Source: Streptomyces guryensis
GTDB taxonomy: Bacteria > Actinomycetota > Actinomycetes > Streptomycetales > Streptomycetaceae
Assembly: GCF_021261325.1 (NCBI RefSeq)
Contig: NZ_JAJSBI010000001.1
Location: forward strand, 496,001-560,000
Direction: 5' to 3'
Length of the DNA: 64,000 bases
Shown in pieces: positions 43,006 through 50,995 of the stretch (its first letter is position 1; each line of letters starts with the position of its first letter). Below the pieces are notes generated by a model. It was not told where the DNA came from. It did not search any database and saw only the letters and a list, made by a program, of their open reading frames with translations. A program made the position numbers and the translations under genes.

Positions 43006-43105
43006 GGCGCCGCTCGCTCCCCCGTGTGCTGTGTGACCTCGCCGAACTCCATTGTTGCGGACGGTGCTTGGCGATGTCCCGGGTTCTGCGGGGCCGGGCT
43101 TCCGG

Positions 43106-44533
43106 TCAGCACCCCACGACGCCCCGGATCACCCCCAGCTCCACCAGGTCCTGCGGCCGGATGCGCAGCTGGCCGGCCGTGGCCTCGACCTCCTCTGCCG
43201 GCCGCTTGAGGATCGCGGCCGCGAGCTCCGGGGCGATCACCGAGAAGTAGCTGTCCGGCGTGGCCCAGGTGCTGCCGGGCGCGGCCAGCGCCAGTGCGCC
43301 GCCGGAGCCGCCCTCGCCTATCACCAGCGTGGTGACCGGAACGCGGGCGGCCGCCACCGCGCCGAACAGCTCCGCGATCGCGGCGCCCGCACCCTGCCGC
43401 TCCGCCTCCGCGTCGTTGGCCGCGCCCGGCGTGTCCACCAGGGTCAGCACCGGGATGCCGAGCCGGTCCGCGAGCCGGATCAGCCGGGTGGCGGTGCGGT
43501 AGCCCGCCGGGCGGGTGGGGGTGCCGGTCTGGGCGGCGTAGGCGACGGTGCGGCCTTGGGCGGTGCCGAAGCCGCAGAGGATGCCCTCGGTGTCGGTGCC
43601 GCCGCAGCGGTCGCCGTGGATCGCTGCGCGGTGGGTGAAGTAGGCGTCCAAGTAGGCGTGGGCGCGGGGGCGTCGAGGGGAGCGCGCTTGTTGGACTGCG
43701 TCCCAGCCGGTGGTGGGCAGCTCCTGGGCGCCGAGGGCGGAGGGGAGCGGCGCTGCAGGTAGTGGCGCGTTGGGGCGTATGGCGTCTGCGGTGGTGTTGT
43801 GGCTGGTCGCGCCCCCGCGGCGGAGCCGCATATGGTGCAGCCCCGCGCCTCGGGGCGCGGAAAGCAAGCGGAGCCACAGTCCCAGCGTCTCCCGCAGTTC
43901 CGTCAAGGGCACCACCGCGTCCGCCGCCCCCGCCGTCACCTGGGCCTCCGCCGTGTACGCCGTCGGGTCCGCGTCCTGGGGCCGGACCCGGGAGCCCGCG
44001 AAGCCGACCTGGGCGCCGGGCAGGGCGAGGATCACGTCGGCGCCCGCGCCGAGGGTGGCCCAGCCGCCGCCGGTTGTCGGGTCCCTCAGGACGGCGATCT
44101 GGGGCAGTCCGGCCTCCCGGGTGAGGGCCGACTGGCGGGCCACGCGCTGGAGTTGGGTCAGGGCGAGCATGCCTTCCTGCATACGGCTGCCGCCCGTGGC
44201 GACCAGCGGCACGACAGGGAGCCGGTGTGCACGGGCATGGCCGTGGGCGGCCTCCAGGCGGTCGCCGGTCCGCTCACCGAGCGAGCCGCCGAGGAAGCCG
44301 AACTCGAAGGCGATCAGCACGGCCTGGGTGCCCGCGACCCGGGCGGTGCCGCACACGACCGACTCCGTCTCGCCGGTCCGCTCGGCCGCACGGGCGCGCG
44401 AGGCGTCGTAACCCTGCCAGGCAAGAGGGCCGTCGGGCCTGGACTCCCCTGCCGGGTACGGGAGTTCGGCGAAGGTCGAGGCGTCGGTGACCAGCGTGAG
44501 GATCTCGCGGGCGGAGAGGCGGGGCTCAGGCAC
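43106..44533 (-). CDS. Fused acetyl-CoA carboxylase carboxyltransferase (beta-alpha) homologue
   Basis: 475 residues with both crotonase-fold halves. The N-terminal beta-like half has ACGTARVAG-type start (VVCGTARVAGTQAVLIAFEF), GGSRMQEGMLALTQLQRV and DPTTGGGWATLGAGADV. The C-terminal alpha-like half has AHAYLDAYF, GDRCGGTDTEGILCGFG, LVDTPGAANDAEAERQGAG and EGGSGGALALAAP. The N-terminal zinc finger of AccD is missing. A 62-bp repeat is inserted in frame between the halves and encodes about 20 residues (LHHMRLRRGGATSHN). It overlaps the malonyl-CoA ligase gene by 8 bases, so the pair probably handles malonyl-CoA. No biotin carrier or carboxylase lies near. Confidence 0.82.
   Translation of the reverse strand: MPEPRLSAREILTLVTDASTFAELPYPAGESRPDGPLAWQGYDASRARAAERTGETESVVCGTARVAGTQAVLIAFEFGFLGGSLGERTGDRLEAAHGHARAHRLPVVPLVATGGSRMQEGMLALTQLQRVARQSALTREAGLPQIAVLRDPTTGGGWATLGAGADVILALPGAQVGFAGSRVRPQDADPTAYTAEAQVTAGAADAVVPLTELRETLGLWLRLLSAPRGAGLHHMRLRRGGATSHNTTADAIRPNAPLPAAPLPSALGAQELPTTGWDAVQQARSPRRPRAHAYLDAYFTHRAAIHGDRCGGTDTEGILCGFGTAQGRTVAYAAQTGTPTRPAGYRTATRLIRLADRLGIPVLTLVDTPGAANDAEAERQGAGAAIAELFGAVAAARVPVTTLVIGEGGSGGALALAAPGSTWATPDSYFSVIAPELAAAILKRPAEEVEATAGQLRIRPQDLVELGVIRGVVGC
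43799..43860 (+). repeat. Double-hairpin repeat, copy 1 (within the carboxyltransferase gene)
   Basis: It reads GTGGCTGGTCGCGCCC at the left, GCGGCGGAGCCGC in the middle and GCCCCGCGCC at the right. It shares this order with 54653-54715 and, reversed, 60311-60388. The right hairpin is CCGCGCC-TCG-GGGCGCGG. Confidence 0.8.
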
Positions 44534-45980
44534 GGTGCAGCGCCCGCTTCATGATCTTCCCCATGTCGTTGCGGGGGAGGCTCTCCAGGTAGTGGACCAC
44601 GCGCGGACGCTTGTGGGGGGCGAGGCGGCCCGCCACATGGTCCGCCAACTCCTCGGCACCCGGGGGTGCTTGAGGATCAGCCGGCACCACCCACGCCACG
44701 ATCCGCTCGCCCAGATCCGCGTCCGGCTCCCCGGTGACCGCCGCCTCCCGCACCCCCGCATGCTCCAGCAGCGCGTTCTCGATCTCACCGGCCCCGATCT
44801 TGTAACCCCCGCTCTTGATCAGGTCGGTGGCCTTGCGGCCGACGATGCGGACGTACCCGTCGGGCTCGCGGACGGCCATGTCGCCCGTGCGGAAGAACCT
44901 GTCGGTGGTGAACGCGGCGGCCGTGGCGTCGGGCCGGTTCAGGTACTCGGTGAACAGGTTCGGGCCGCGCACCTGGATCTCACCGACGGTCTCTCCGTCG
45001 TACGACGTGATCGTCGACCCGTCCTCCTCCACCAGCCGCAGCTCGACACCCGGCAGCGGCACGCCCACCGTGCCCGCGCGCGGCTCGCCGTCCGCCCGGA
45101 CGCTGGTGTTCATCAGAGTCTCGGTCATGCCGTACCGCTCGATGACCTGCCGCCCGGTCGCCGCCGCGATGCGCTCGTGGTCGTGGACCGGGAGCGCGGC
45201 GGAACCCGAGACCAGCAGCCGCGCCCGGCCGAGGGCCTTCGCCAACTCCGCTTCATCGGGGAGTGCTTGGGCGATCCGGTGGTACATCGTCGGCACCCCG
45301 AACAGCATGGTCGCGCCGTCGTTCAGCTCGCGCGCCACGCCCTCCGTGCTGAACCGCCCCAGGTGGCGCACGGAGCCGCCGCGCCTCAGCGGGCCCAGGA
45401 TGCCCAGCACCAGCCCGTGCACATGGAACAGCGGCAGCCCGTGCACGAGTACGTCGTCGCCGGTCCACTGCCAGGCGTCGGCGAGCGCGTCCAGCGTGGT
45501 GGCGATCGCCCGGCGGGGGAGGACGGCGCCCTTCGGCGGCCCGGTGGTGCCGGAGGTGTAGACGATCAGGGCGGGGGCCTCGTCGTCGGTCAGGAGGGCG
45601 AGGGCGGTGCCTCCGGTGCCGGTCACGTCGACATCGACGCACTCCAAATCCCGTACACGGGAAGGCAGTTCATCACCGGGAGCCGCCAGTATCACCGACG
45701 GCGCACTGTCGGACAGGATGTGCCCGAGCTCCTTCTCGCCCGACTTCGGATTGAGCGGTACGGCGGCCGACCCGGCCCGCAGCACCGCCACCACGGCCAC
45801 CGCGGTCTCCAGCGCCGACGTGGCCCAGATCGCGACCCGTCCGCCGTGCGGGAGCCGGGCCGCCAGGGCACCGGTCGCGGACGCGAGCTCGGCGTACGTC
45901 AGGGACCGGTCGCCGAAGCGCAGAGCCACCTGCTCGCTCGGGCTCTGCAGGGCGGGAAAGAGAGGAGACACGCGATGCAC
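44526..45980 (-). CDS. matB: Malonyl-CoA ligase (acyl-CoA synthetase MatB type)
   Basis: A 484-residue ANL-superfamily enzyme that adenylates a short dicarboxylate and transfers it to CoA. Motifs: P-loop IVYTSGTTGPPKGAVLP (A3), YGMTET (A5), FRTGDMAV (A7), hinge GRKATDLIKSGGYKIGAGEIE (A8) and the C-terminal Lys in RNDMGKIMKRAL (A10). The length (shorter than most ligases) and the RYGMTE/MNTS region fit MatB; S. coelicolor MatB is SCO2444, next to a carboxyltransferase. It would supply malonyl- or methylmalonyl-CoA to fatty-acid or polyketide pathways. Confidence 0.9.
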   Translation of the reverse strand: MHRVSPLFPALQSPSEQVALRFGDRSLTYAELASATGALAARLPHGGRVAIWATSALETAVAVVAVLRAGSAAVPLNPKSGEKELGHILSDSAPSVILAAPGDELPSRVRDLECVDVDVTGTGGTALALLTDDEAPALIVYTSGTTGPPKGAVLPRRAIATTLDALADAWQWTGDDVLVHGLPLFHVHGLVLGILGPLRRGGSVRHLGRFSTEGVARELNDGATMLFGVPTMYHRIAQALPDEAELAKALGRARLLVSGSAALPVHDHERIAAATGRQVIERYGMTETLMNTSVRADGEPRAGTVGVPLPGVELRLVEEDGSTITSYDGETVGEIQVRGPNLFTEYLNRPDATAAAFTTDRFFRTGDMAVREPDGYVRIVGRKATDLIKSGGYKIGAGEIENALLEHAGVREAAVTGEPDADLGERIVAWVVPADPQAPPGAEELADHVAGRLAPHKRPRVVHYLESLPRNDMGKIMKRALHRA

Positions 45981-46216
45981 TCCATCCGTGAGGGCAGGAA
46001 CGACACCCTCGTTCCTACACCAGCCGCCCCGCCGACGACGATCAGGAGGCCTCCCGCACCACGTCCGCTACGACACAGCCTCGCGTTCCTTTCCACCGAT
46101 GCTGGGGCTTCACCAAGGTGAAGGTCAATCCGGTTGCTTTGGTTGCAGGCGTGCCGGTTAGCCTGCGAAGCGATCCACCGCCGTAAGAACTTCTGCCTAC
46201 GAGACTGGAGGCCGCC

Positions 46217-47089
46217 GTGGTCCGTGTCGCTCTCGCCACCTACGATCCCGGACCGGAGCCCAGCAAGGACCGCGACCTCCCCGTGCTGGTGCGCGCGCTG
46301 CGGGACGCCGGGGCCGAGGCCGTCGCCGTCCCGTGGGACGACCCCGGCACCGACTGGGGCGGCTTCGACCTCGTCGTCATCCGGTCGACCTGGGACTACA
46401 GCTGGCGGGCGGACGAGTTCGTGGCGTGGGCGGAGAAGTGCGGTGCGGTCACCAGGCTCGCCAATCCGCCCGTGGTCGTGCGCTGGAACACTGACAAGCG
46501 GTACCTCGGGGAACTGGCGGAGGCGGGAGTACCCACCGTCCCCACCCGGTACCTCGCACCGGGAGACGCCCCCGACCTCCCCGACGACCACGAGTACGTC
46601 ATCAAGCCGACCTCGGGCGCGGGCGCCCGGTACGCCGCCCGCTACACACCGGACGACCACGACACAGCCGTACGGCACCTCGCGCGCATGCACGAGGAGG
46701 GGCTGACCGCGATGGTCCAGCCGTATCTGTCCGGCATCGACGTCAGCGGCGAGCGGGCCCTGCAGTTCTTCGGCGGCCGCTTCCTGCACGCCGGCCGGAA
46801 GGGCGCCGTACTGGCACCCGGCACGGCGTACGACGCCACCAAGGTGGCCCACCCGGACCTGGTCCCATGGACCCCGACCCCGGCCGAACTCGCAGTCGCC
46901 GAACGGGCGTTGGCCGCCGTACCGGATGCGCCCGAGCTGCTGTACGCGCGCGTGGACCTCGTCGACGGGGCGGACGGGGAGCCGCGGCTGATGGAGCTGG
47001 AGCTGGTCGAGCCGAACCTGTTTCTCTTCCTGCATCCCGGGTCGGTGTCCGCGGTGGTGGAGGCGATCCTGGCGGAGGCCGGTCGCTAG
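46217..47089 (+). CDS. ATP-grasp family ligase (RimK/DcsG-like)
   Basis: A 290-residue ATP-grasp enzyme. The N-terminal domain opens VRVALATYDPGPEPSKDRDL and has VVIRSTWDYSWRADEFVAW. The ATP-grasp core has WNTDKRYLGELAEAGVPTVP, YVIKPTSGAGARYAARY, MVQPYLSGIDVSGERALQFF and the metal-binding LMELELVEPNLFL. GGAGG lies 6 bases before the GTG. Relatives ligate carboxylates to amines, for example in D-cycloserine biosynthesis (DcsG). It stands alone and divergent from matB. Confidence 0.87.
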   Translation: MVRVALATYDPGPEPSKDRDLPVLVRALRDAGAEAVAVPWDDPGTDWGGFDLVVIRSTWDYSWRADEFVAWAEKCGAVTRLANPPVVVRWNTDKRYLGELAEAGVPTVPTRYLAPGDAPDLPDDHEYVIKPTSGAGARYAARYTPDDHDTAVRHLARMHEEGLTAMVQPYLSGIDVSGERALQFFGGRFLHAGRKGAVLAPGTAYDATKVAHPDLVPWTPTPAELAVAERALAAVPDAPELLYARVDLVDGADGEPRLMELELVEPNLFLFLHPGSVSAVVEAILAEAGR

Positions 47090-47144
47090 GGCTGTCCGTG
47101 TGCGCAGCCTGACCGATCCCGGCGAGCCTCCCCGGACGGAACGA

Positions 47145-47351
47145 CTAGAGAACAGCAGCCGCAGTCTTGGGCGCGGCCGCCAGCCGCAGTCCAACCTCCA
47201 CGAGGGTCCAGCCGATGCGGGTACGGAGGTCCCGGCGGTGCCGGGCCGCGGCGGTGAGACGGTACGCGTCGGCTTCGGCACGGAGTTCGGCGGCGCGGGC
47301 GTGGTGCAGGGCGAGGTGGGTCTCGGGGTGCATCGGGCTGCGGCCTCTCAT
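47145..47351 (-). CDS. Small protein co-translated with the ArsR-type regulator
   Basis: 68 residues: MRGRSPMHPETHLALHHARA, then AELRAEADAYRLTAAARHRR, and a hydrophobic-amphipathic tail (TLVEVGLRLAAAPKTAAAVL). The ATG at 47351 overlaps the regulator's TGA (ATGA). It looks helical throughout. Such small proteins often follow ArsR-like genes in Streptomyces; role unknown. Confidence 0.7.
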   Translation of the reverse strand: MRGRSPMHPETHLALHHARAAELRAEADAYRLTAAARHRRDLRTRIGWTLVEVGLRLAAAPKTAAAVL

Positions 47352-47932
47352 TCCGTGGTCAGGGGGAACGCGTGCGTGTGGATCCGCACCTGGGCGGTGG
47401 CTTCGTCGTCCTCGTCGGCGGCGCGGTCGCGGTAGGTGTCGACGAGCGCGTGCATCTTCTCGACGAGTTCCCGGGTGAGTTCGGGCGTCAGCCGCAGTGT
47501 CGCGCTGCTCATGTCCCAGGTTCGGTTCCAATCCTCCGGCCAGTCCTGGCGGTTGCCGAGCCAGGTCGACAGCTCCCGGGTCTGGGCGGTCGCGACCTCG
47601 TGGAGGTACATGTCGGCGGCTCCGCGTACGTCCGGGTTGGCATCCGTGAGCAGCGCGTCGTCGAAGCGCAGGCCCTTGTGGACCGCCTTCCACCACCGCT
47701 CCCGCCCCTTGCCGCGCTCAGGGGCGTCCTCGATGAAGCCGTGGGCCGCGAGCTGTCGCAGGTGGTAGCTGGTGGCACCGCTCGACTCGCCGAGTTTTTC
47801 GCCGAGTTGGGACGCGGTAGCCGGACCGCCGAAACGCAGGGCGTCCAGCAACTGCATGCGCAGGGGGTGTGCCAGCCCGCGCAGGGAGCGGGCGTCGAGA
47901 CTGCGGACCTGTGGGTCCTGGGGCTCGTTCAT
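47348..47932 (-). CDS. ArsR-like winged-helix regulator
   Basis: 194 residues. The DNA-binding domain (about 10-90) has LDARSLRGLAHPLRMQLLDA, ATASQLGEKLGESSGATSYH and LRQLAAHGFIEDAPERGKGR. No metal-binding CxC is seen. The C-terminal half (helical, RELVEKMHALVDTY) probably dimerises. The ATG at 47932 has no clear ribosome site. Upstream are tandem 14-bp repeats shared with the divergent oxidoreductase promoter, which indicates autoregulation. Confidence 0.88.
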   Translation of the reverse strand: MNEPQDPQVRSLDARSLRGLAHPLRMQLLDALRFGGPATASQLGEKLGESSGATSYHLRQLAAHGFIEDAPERGKGRERWWKAVHKGLRFDDALLTDANPDVRGAADMYLHEVATAQTRELSTWLGNRQDWPEDWNRTWDMSSATLRLTPELTRELVEKMHALVDTYRDRAADEDDEATAQVRIHTHAFPLTTE

Positions 47933-47964
47933 GCGCACAAAAGTAACCCTTACAAAGGGTTCGT

Positions 47965-47998
47965 TGCAACAGACTCTTTGCAACAAACTCTTTACAAG
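47965..47998. promoter_or_regulatory. Tandem 14-bp repeats upstream of the ArsR-like gene
   Basis: TTGCAACAGACTCT (47965-47978) and TTGCAACAAACTCT (47979-47992) are followed by a partial third unit, TTACAA. A related TTACAA occurs at 47951-47956. These are candidate operators placed between the divergent ArsR and PPOX genes. Confidence 0.65.
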
Positions 47999-48106
47999 GG
48001 AGGTGAACTCACATTTCCAGCCGGGCCCGCGATGTCCGCGCTGCCGCGTGCCCTCGGGTCGTACGGCAGGCTTCTCCGCTGCCAGAGCCTCGATACGGTG
48101 GGACAC

Positions 48107-48523
48107 ATGAAGCTTTCGCCGCTCGTCGCCCGGGAACGCTTTGCCGCATCGCCCGTCGCCAGGTTGGCGACAGCCGACGTCCACGGGGTGCCCCATGCGG
48201 TCCCCATTACCTTCGCCGTCCTGGGTGACGTCCTCTATTTCGCGGTCGACCACAAGCCCAAGAGCACGTGGGATCTACGGCGGTTGAGCAACATTCGGGA
48301 GAACCCGTCGGTGACCGTGCTGGTGGACCATTACGACAAGGACTGGTCGACGCTGTGGTGGGCTCGCGCCGATGGGTCTGGCGAAGTGCTGGAGGACGGG
48401 CAGGAGTGGCGCCGCGCGGTGGAGTCGCTGTGCGGCAAGTACGAGCAGTACAAGGACTCGCCTCCCGAGGGCCCCGCAGTCGCCGTTCGGGTCGGGCGGT
48501 GGAGTGGCTGGTCCTTCACCTAA
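48107..48523 (+). CDS. PPOX-class F420-dependent oxidoreductase (Rv0121-like)
   Basis: 138 residues. Split-barrel motifs: ASPVARLATADVHGVPHAVP, ITFAVLGDVLYFAVDHKPK and LVDHYDKDWSTLWWARADG. This fits TIGR03668. I chose the ATG at 48107 (MKLSPLVARERFA). There is no ribosome site but TACGGT lies 7 bases upstream, so the transcript may be leaderless. It is divergent from the ArsR-like regulator. Confidence 0.85.
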   Translation: MKLSPLVARERFAASPVARLATADVHGVPHAVPITFAVLGDVLYFAVDHKPKSTWDLRRLSNIRENPSVTVLVDHYDKDWSTLWWARADGSGEVLEDGQEWRRAVESLCGKYEQYKDSPPEGPAVAVRVGRWSGWSFT

Positions 48524-48556
48524 TCTTGCCGGGACCCAGAGCCCGAGGTGACGTAC

Positions 48557-49327
48557 ATGCCGGACCGAGACCTTCCCCCGTACCGCCGGATCGCGGACGA
48601 TCTGCGGGCCGCCATCGCGACGGCGAAGCTGGCTCCCGGCGAGAAGCTGAAGTCGGAGAACGAGCTCAAGGACCTGTACGGCACAACCCGGGTCACCGTG
48701 CGCAAGGCGTTGGCCCTGCTCAAGGCGGATGGACTGCTGATCAGCGAGCAGGGCAGAGGCGTTTTCGTGCGTCAGTAGCCCAGAGTGCGCTTGCAGACCA
48801 CCGGCGCGAACTTCCGTGAGCGGCTCTCGACCGGCGTAAGCAACTTCACTGCAGAGGCGGCGGCGCAGGGGCTGCGGGCGCAGCAGCGGATCCTCTCAGT
48901 GGAGAGGGTTGCTGCTCCGGTGGAGGTGGCTGAGCGATTCGGCGTGTCCGAAGGCGCTTCGGTGATCGTCCGGCGCCGGGCGTTCTTCATCGACGACGAA
49001 CCCATGCAGTTCGCCGACGGGTACTACCCGGAGGAGCTGTTCGCCGGCACTCCGGTCGAAGAGCCTCGGCGCATTACCGGTGGCGTGAGCGCCTTGATCG
49101 AGGATCCGGCTGGGCCGGTGGGGCAGCGGATCGTGCGCTTCGTCGAAGACCTGGAAATCCGCATGCCGACTCCGGAGGAGGCCGGGGCGCTGCGCATCGC
49201 GCCCGGCGTTCCGCTGGCCCGAGTGCTGCGCAAGGCGCAGGTGGGGGACGGTCGAGTGGTCGAGGTGCTGGACTCGCGCGTGCCGTGCGACCGCCACCTC
49301 TTCCAGTACGTCATCGACGTGCCCTGA
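48557..49327 (+). pseudogene. GntR/HutC-type regulator split by an in-frame amber codon
   Basis: ATG 48557, with GAGGTGA upstream, begins a complete GntR winged helix (PPYRRIADDLRAAIATAKLA, SENELKDLYGTTRVTVRKAL, DGLLISEQGRGVFVRQ). TAG at 48776-48778 follows. The same frame continues with a full UTRA ligand domain (SVERVAAPVEVAERFGV, RRRAFFIDDEPMQFADGYYP, MPTPEEAGAL) to 49327. The two halves are in one frame, 6 bases apart from stop to a possible GTG at 48785, so a single base change split the gene. They may be translated as two proteins; either way the normal fusion is lost unless the amber is read through. Confidence 0.8.
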
Positions 49328-49368
49328 CGGCGAACTCTCGCCTCCGTCCTGTCGACCTCCGACGCCAG

Positions 49369-49420
49369 CTTGTATATCCAAGTGGTTGAGGCTACTCTCG
49401 CCTCAGCTTGAATATGCAAG
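49369..49420. promoter_or_regulatory. Two GntR-type operators
   Basis: CTTGTATATCCAAG (49369-49382) and CTTGAATATGCAAG (49407-49420) share CTTG-N6-CAAG symmetry. An 11-base direct repeat, ACTCTCGCCTC, also occurs at 49334-49344 and 49394-49404. They lie just downstream of the split GntR gene and upstream of the next two genes. Confidence 0.65.
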
Positions 49421-49455
49421 TTGATCGGGGCTCGGCCCACTGCGAAGGAGCTGAT

Positions 49456-49749
49456 GTGAGCCCTCTGTTGCAGATTGTTGAAGCCGTGAGAGCTCTCCTG
49501 TTCGGGCCACGCATGCCCGGTCAGCGGGTTCACACCCCGACGACTCAAAGGCCGGATGCGTGTCAGCCCGTGCGATCTCCCTCAGCACGGGAATGGGCGG
49601 GCGTCCTGCAACGGGCCAGGTGTCGCCGGGCCCCGCATCTGTGGCCGCCCGCGCCGCCCGCGCGCACAGCGGACGTCGGCATGGCCTCACCTGTCCGCGT
49701 CTACATCCTCCCCCGGAAGAACAGCGACTGGCATTGTCGCGGCAGTTGA
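49456..49749 (+). CDS. Unknown protein of 97 residues behind GntR operators
   Basis: GTG 49456 is preceded by GAAGGAG at 6 bases, a strong ribosome site. The product begins VSPLLQIVEAVRALLFGPRM, like small Streptomyces proteins often found near GntR/ATP-binding gene pairs, then becomes Arg/Pro/Ala-rich and atypical, so the C-terminal part may be frameshifted. Confidence 0.45.
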   Translation: MSPLLQIVEAVRALLFGPRMPGQRVHTPTTQRPDACQPVRSPSAREWAGVLQRARCRRAPHLWPPAPPARTADVGMASPVRVYILPRKNSDWHCRGS

Positions 49750-49839
49750 AGCAGGGGAAGCCATGGTGACCACGGAATCAGGGGCGGAATCCGTCACGTG
49801 CGTCGGGCCGTACGCAGTAGCCGAACAGAGGGAACACGC

Positions 49840-50292
49840 GTGATCGTGATTGCGCCGAGTATGCCAGTGACGATGCGGGATGCCGCGCGTACCGCGTACT
49901 ACACACAGACCCTTACCTTGGTGCCGTCCACCGTCCGGCTGGCCAGGATGAGCATCAGAACCACCTTGGAGTGCTGGGGACTTCACGAGTTCGTGGAAGA
50001 CGCCGTACAGGTCGTGTCCGAACTGGTGACGAACAGCGTGCAGCACGCGGCCGGACAGAGCGCGGACGATCCCGGCTGCTGCCGGTTGACGGTCCAACGC
50101 CCCACGCACGACGTCGTAGCCGTGATCGTGTCAGACTCGTCCCCGCGCAGGCCTGTGCGCTGCCAGCCGAACGCGGAGAGCGAGAACGGCCGCGGCATGC
50201 TCCTCCTCGACGCGCTCGCCCCTGGATGGAGGGTCATCCCCACGCCTTCCGGTGGTAAGGCCGTCCACTGCGAGCTTCGAGCACACTCATGA
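49840..50292 (+). CDS. RsbW-like ATP-binding protein (HATPase_c_2)
   Basis: 150 residues. N-box VVSELVTNSVQHAAG, G1 box region VIVSDSSPRRP and G2 ENGRGMLLLDALAPGW are those of the anti-sigma-factor kinase group that is abundant in Streptomyces. The GTG at 49840 follows AGAGGGA. Probably controlled by the GntR-type operators upstream. The partner is unknown. Confidence 0.85.
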   Translation: MIVIAPSMPVTMRDAARTAYYTQTLTLVPSTVRLARMSIRTTLECWGLHEFVEDAVQVVSELVTNSVQHAAGQSADDPGCCRLTVQRPTHDVVAVIVSDSSPRRPVRCQPNAESENGRGMLLLDALAPGWRVIPTPSGGKAVHCELRAHS

Positions 50293-50395
50293 AGCCTGAC
50301 TACGGCACGTTCAGTGCGCGGTGACGCCCGGCTGGATCGGCCCGCCCAGAGATCAAGACCCCCACCAGGGCACACCCGCGACGGGACGGAACTGC

Positions 50396-50995
50396 TCAGC
50401 TGACCGCCACCTGCTGCAACAACCCCCACGTGAACTCCGCGGCCACATCCCGCCGCACCCCCTCCCCGTCCGGTGCCGTGAACGCCAGCCCCCACCGCGT
50501 GGGTGCCGTGCCCTCCAGCGGCCGGGCGGGGGCGAAGGCTCGGGCCGCCTCGTCGACGGTGCAGGACCAGGGGGTGAGGTCGTCGAGGGTGCGCAGGGTC
50601 GGGCCGGGGGTGTCCGGGGCGCGGACCAGCCATTCGTTCCAGACGGCGCCGTTCGGGGCGAGGAGCACCTCGAAGCGGAGGTCCGGCCAGAGGGGGAGGG
50701 GCCAGAGCCAGGCCTCGCAGTCCAGGTCGCCGATCTTGCGGGTGACGACCGACTCGGGAGTGCCGAGGATCGAGCGGTAGCGGGAGGCCGCCGCGCGTGC
50801 TCGTGGCGAATGCAGCATCGCCTGCCAGCGCTTGTTGGCCTCCCTCATGTCGGCGATGGATACGCCCAGTTCGTGGCGGGCGTCCTCCACCAGGTCCGGG
50901 TTGTGGTCGGCCATGCGGCGCAGCAGGACCAGCTGGAAGTCGCGGGGGGTGAAGGGGCGGCTAGCGGGGCGCTCGGCGGACGGCATGGGAACCAT
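50396..50995 (-). CDS. Unknown protein, last gene of the glycan operon
   Basis: 199 residues, no signal peptide or membrane helix. FTPRDFQLVLLRRMADHNPD and ELGVSIADMREANKRWQAML form a helical N-terminus, and a strand-rich part with WLWPLPLWPDLRFEVLLAPN and DEAARAFAPARPLEGTAPTR follows. I do not recognise the family. Its start overlaps the FkbM gene by 35 bases. The ATG at 50986 (MPSAERP) is an alternative start. Confidence 0.65.
   Translation of the reverse strand: MVPMPSAERPASRPFTPRDFQLVLLRRMADHNPDLVEDARHELGVSIADMREANKRWQAMLHSPRARAAASRYRSILGTPESVVTRKIGDLDCEAWLWPLPLWPDLRFEVLLAPNGAVWNEWLVRAPDTPGPTLRTLDDLTPWSCTVDEAARAFAPARPLEGTAPTRWGLAFTAPDGEGVRRDVAAEFTWGLLQQVAVS

Noticed and set aside
39698..43036. 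A very long plus-strand open frame of about 1100 codons
   Set aside because: It is antisense to the MoxR, protease and Trypco1 genes, whose motifs and overlaps are clear; high GC keeps the opposite strand free of stops.
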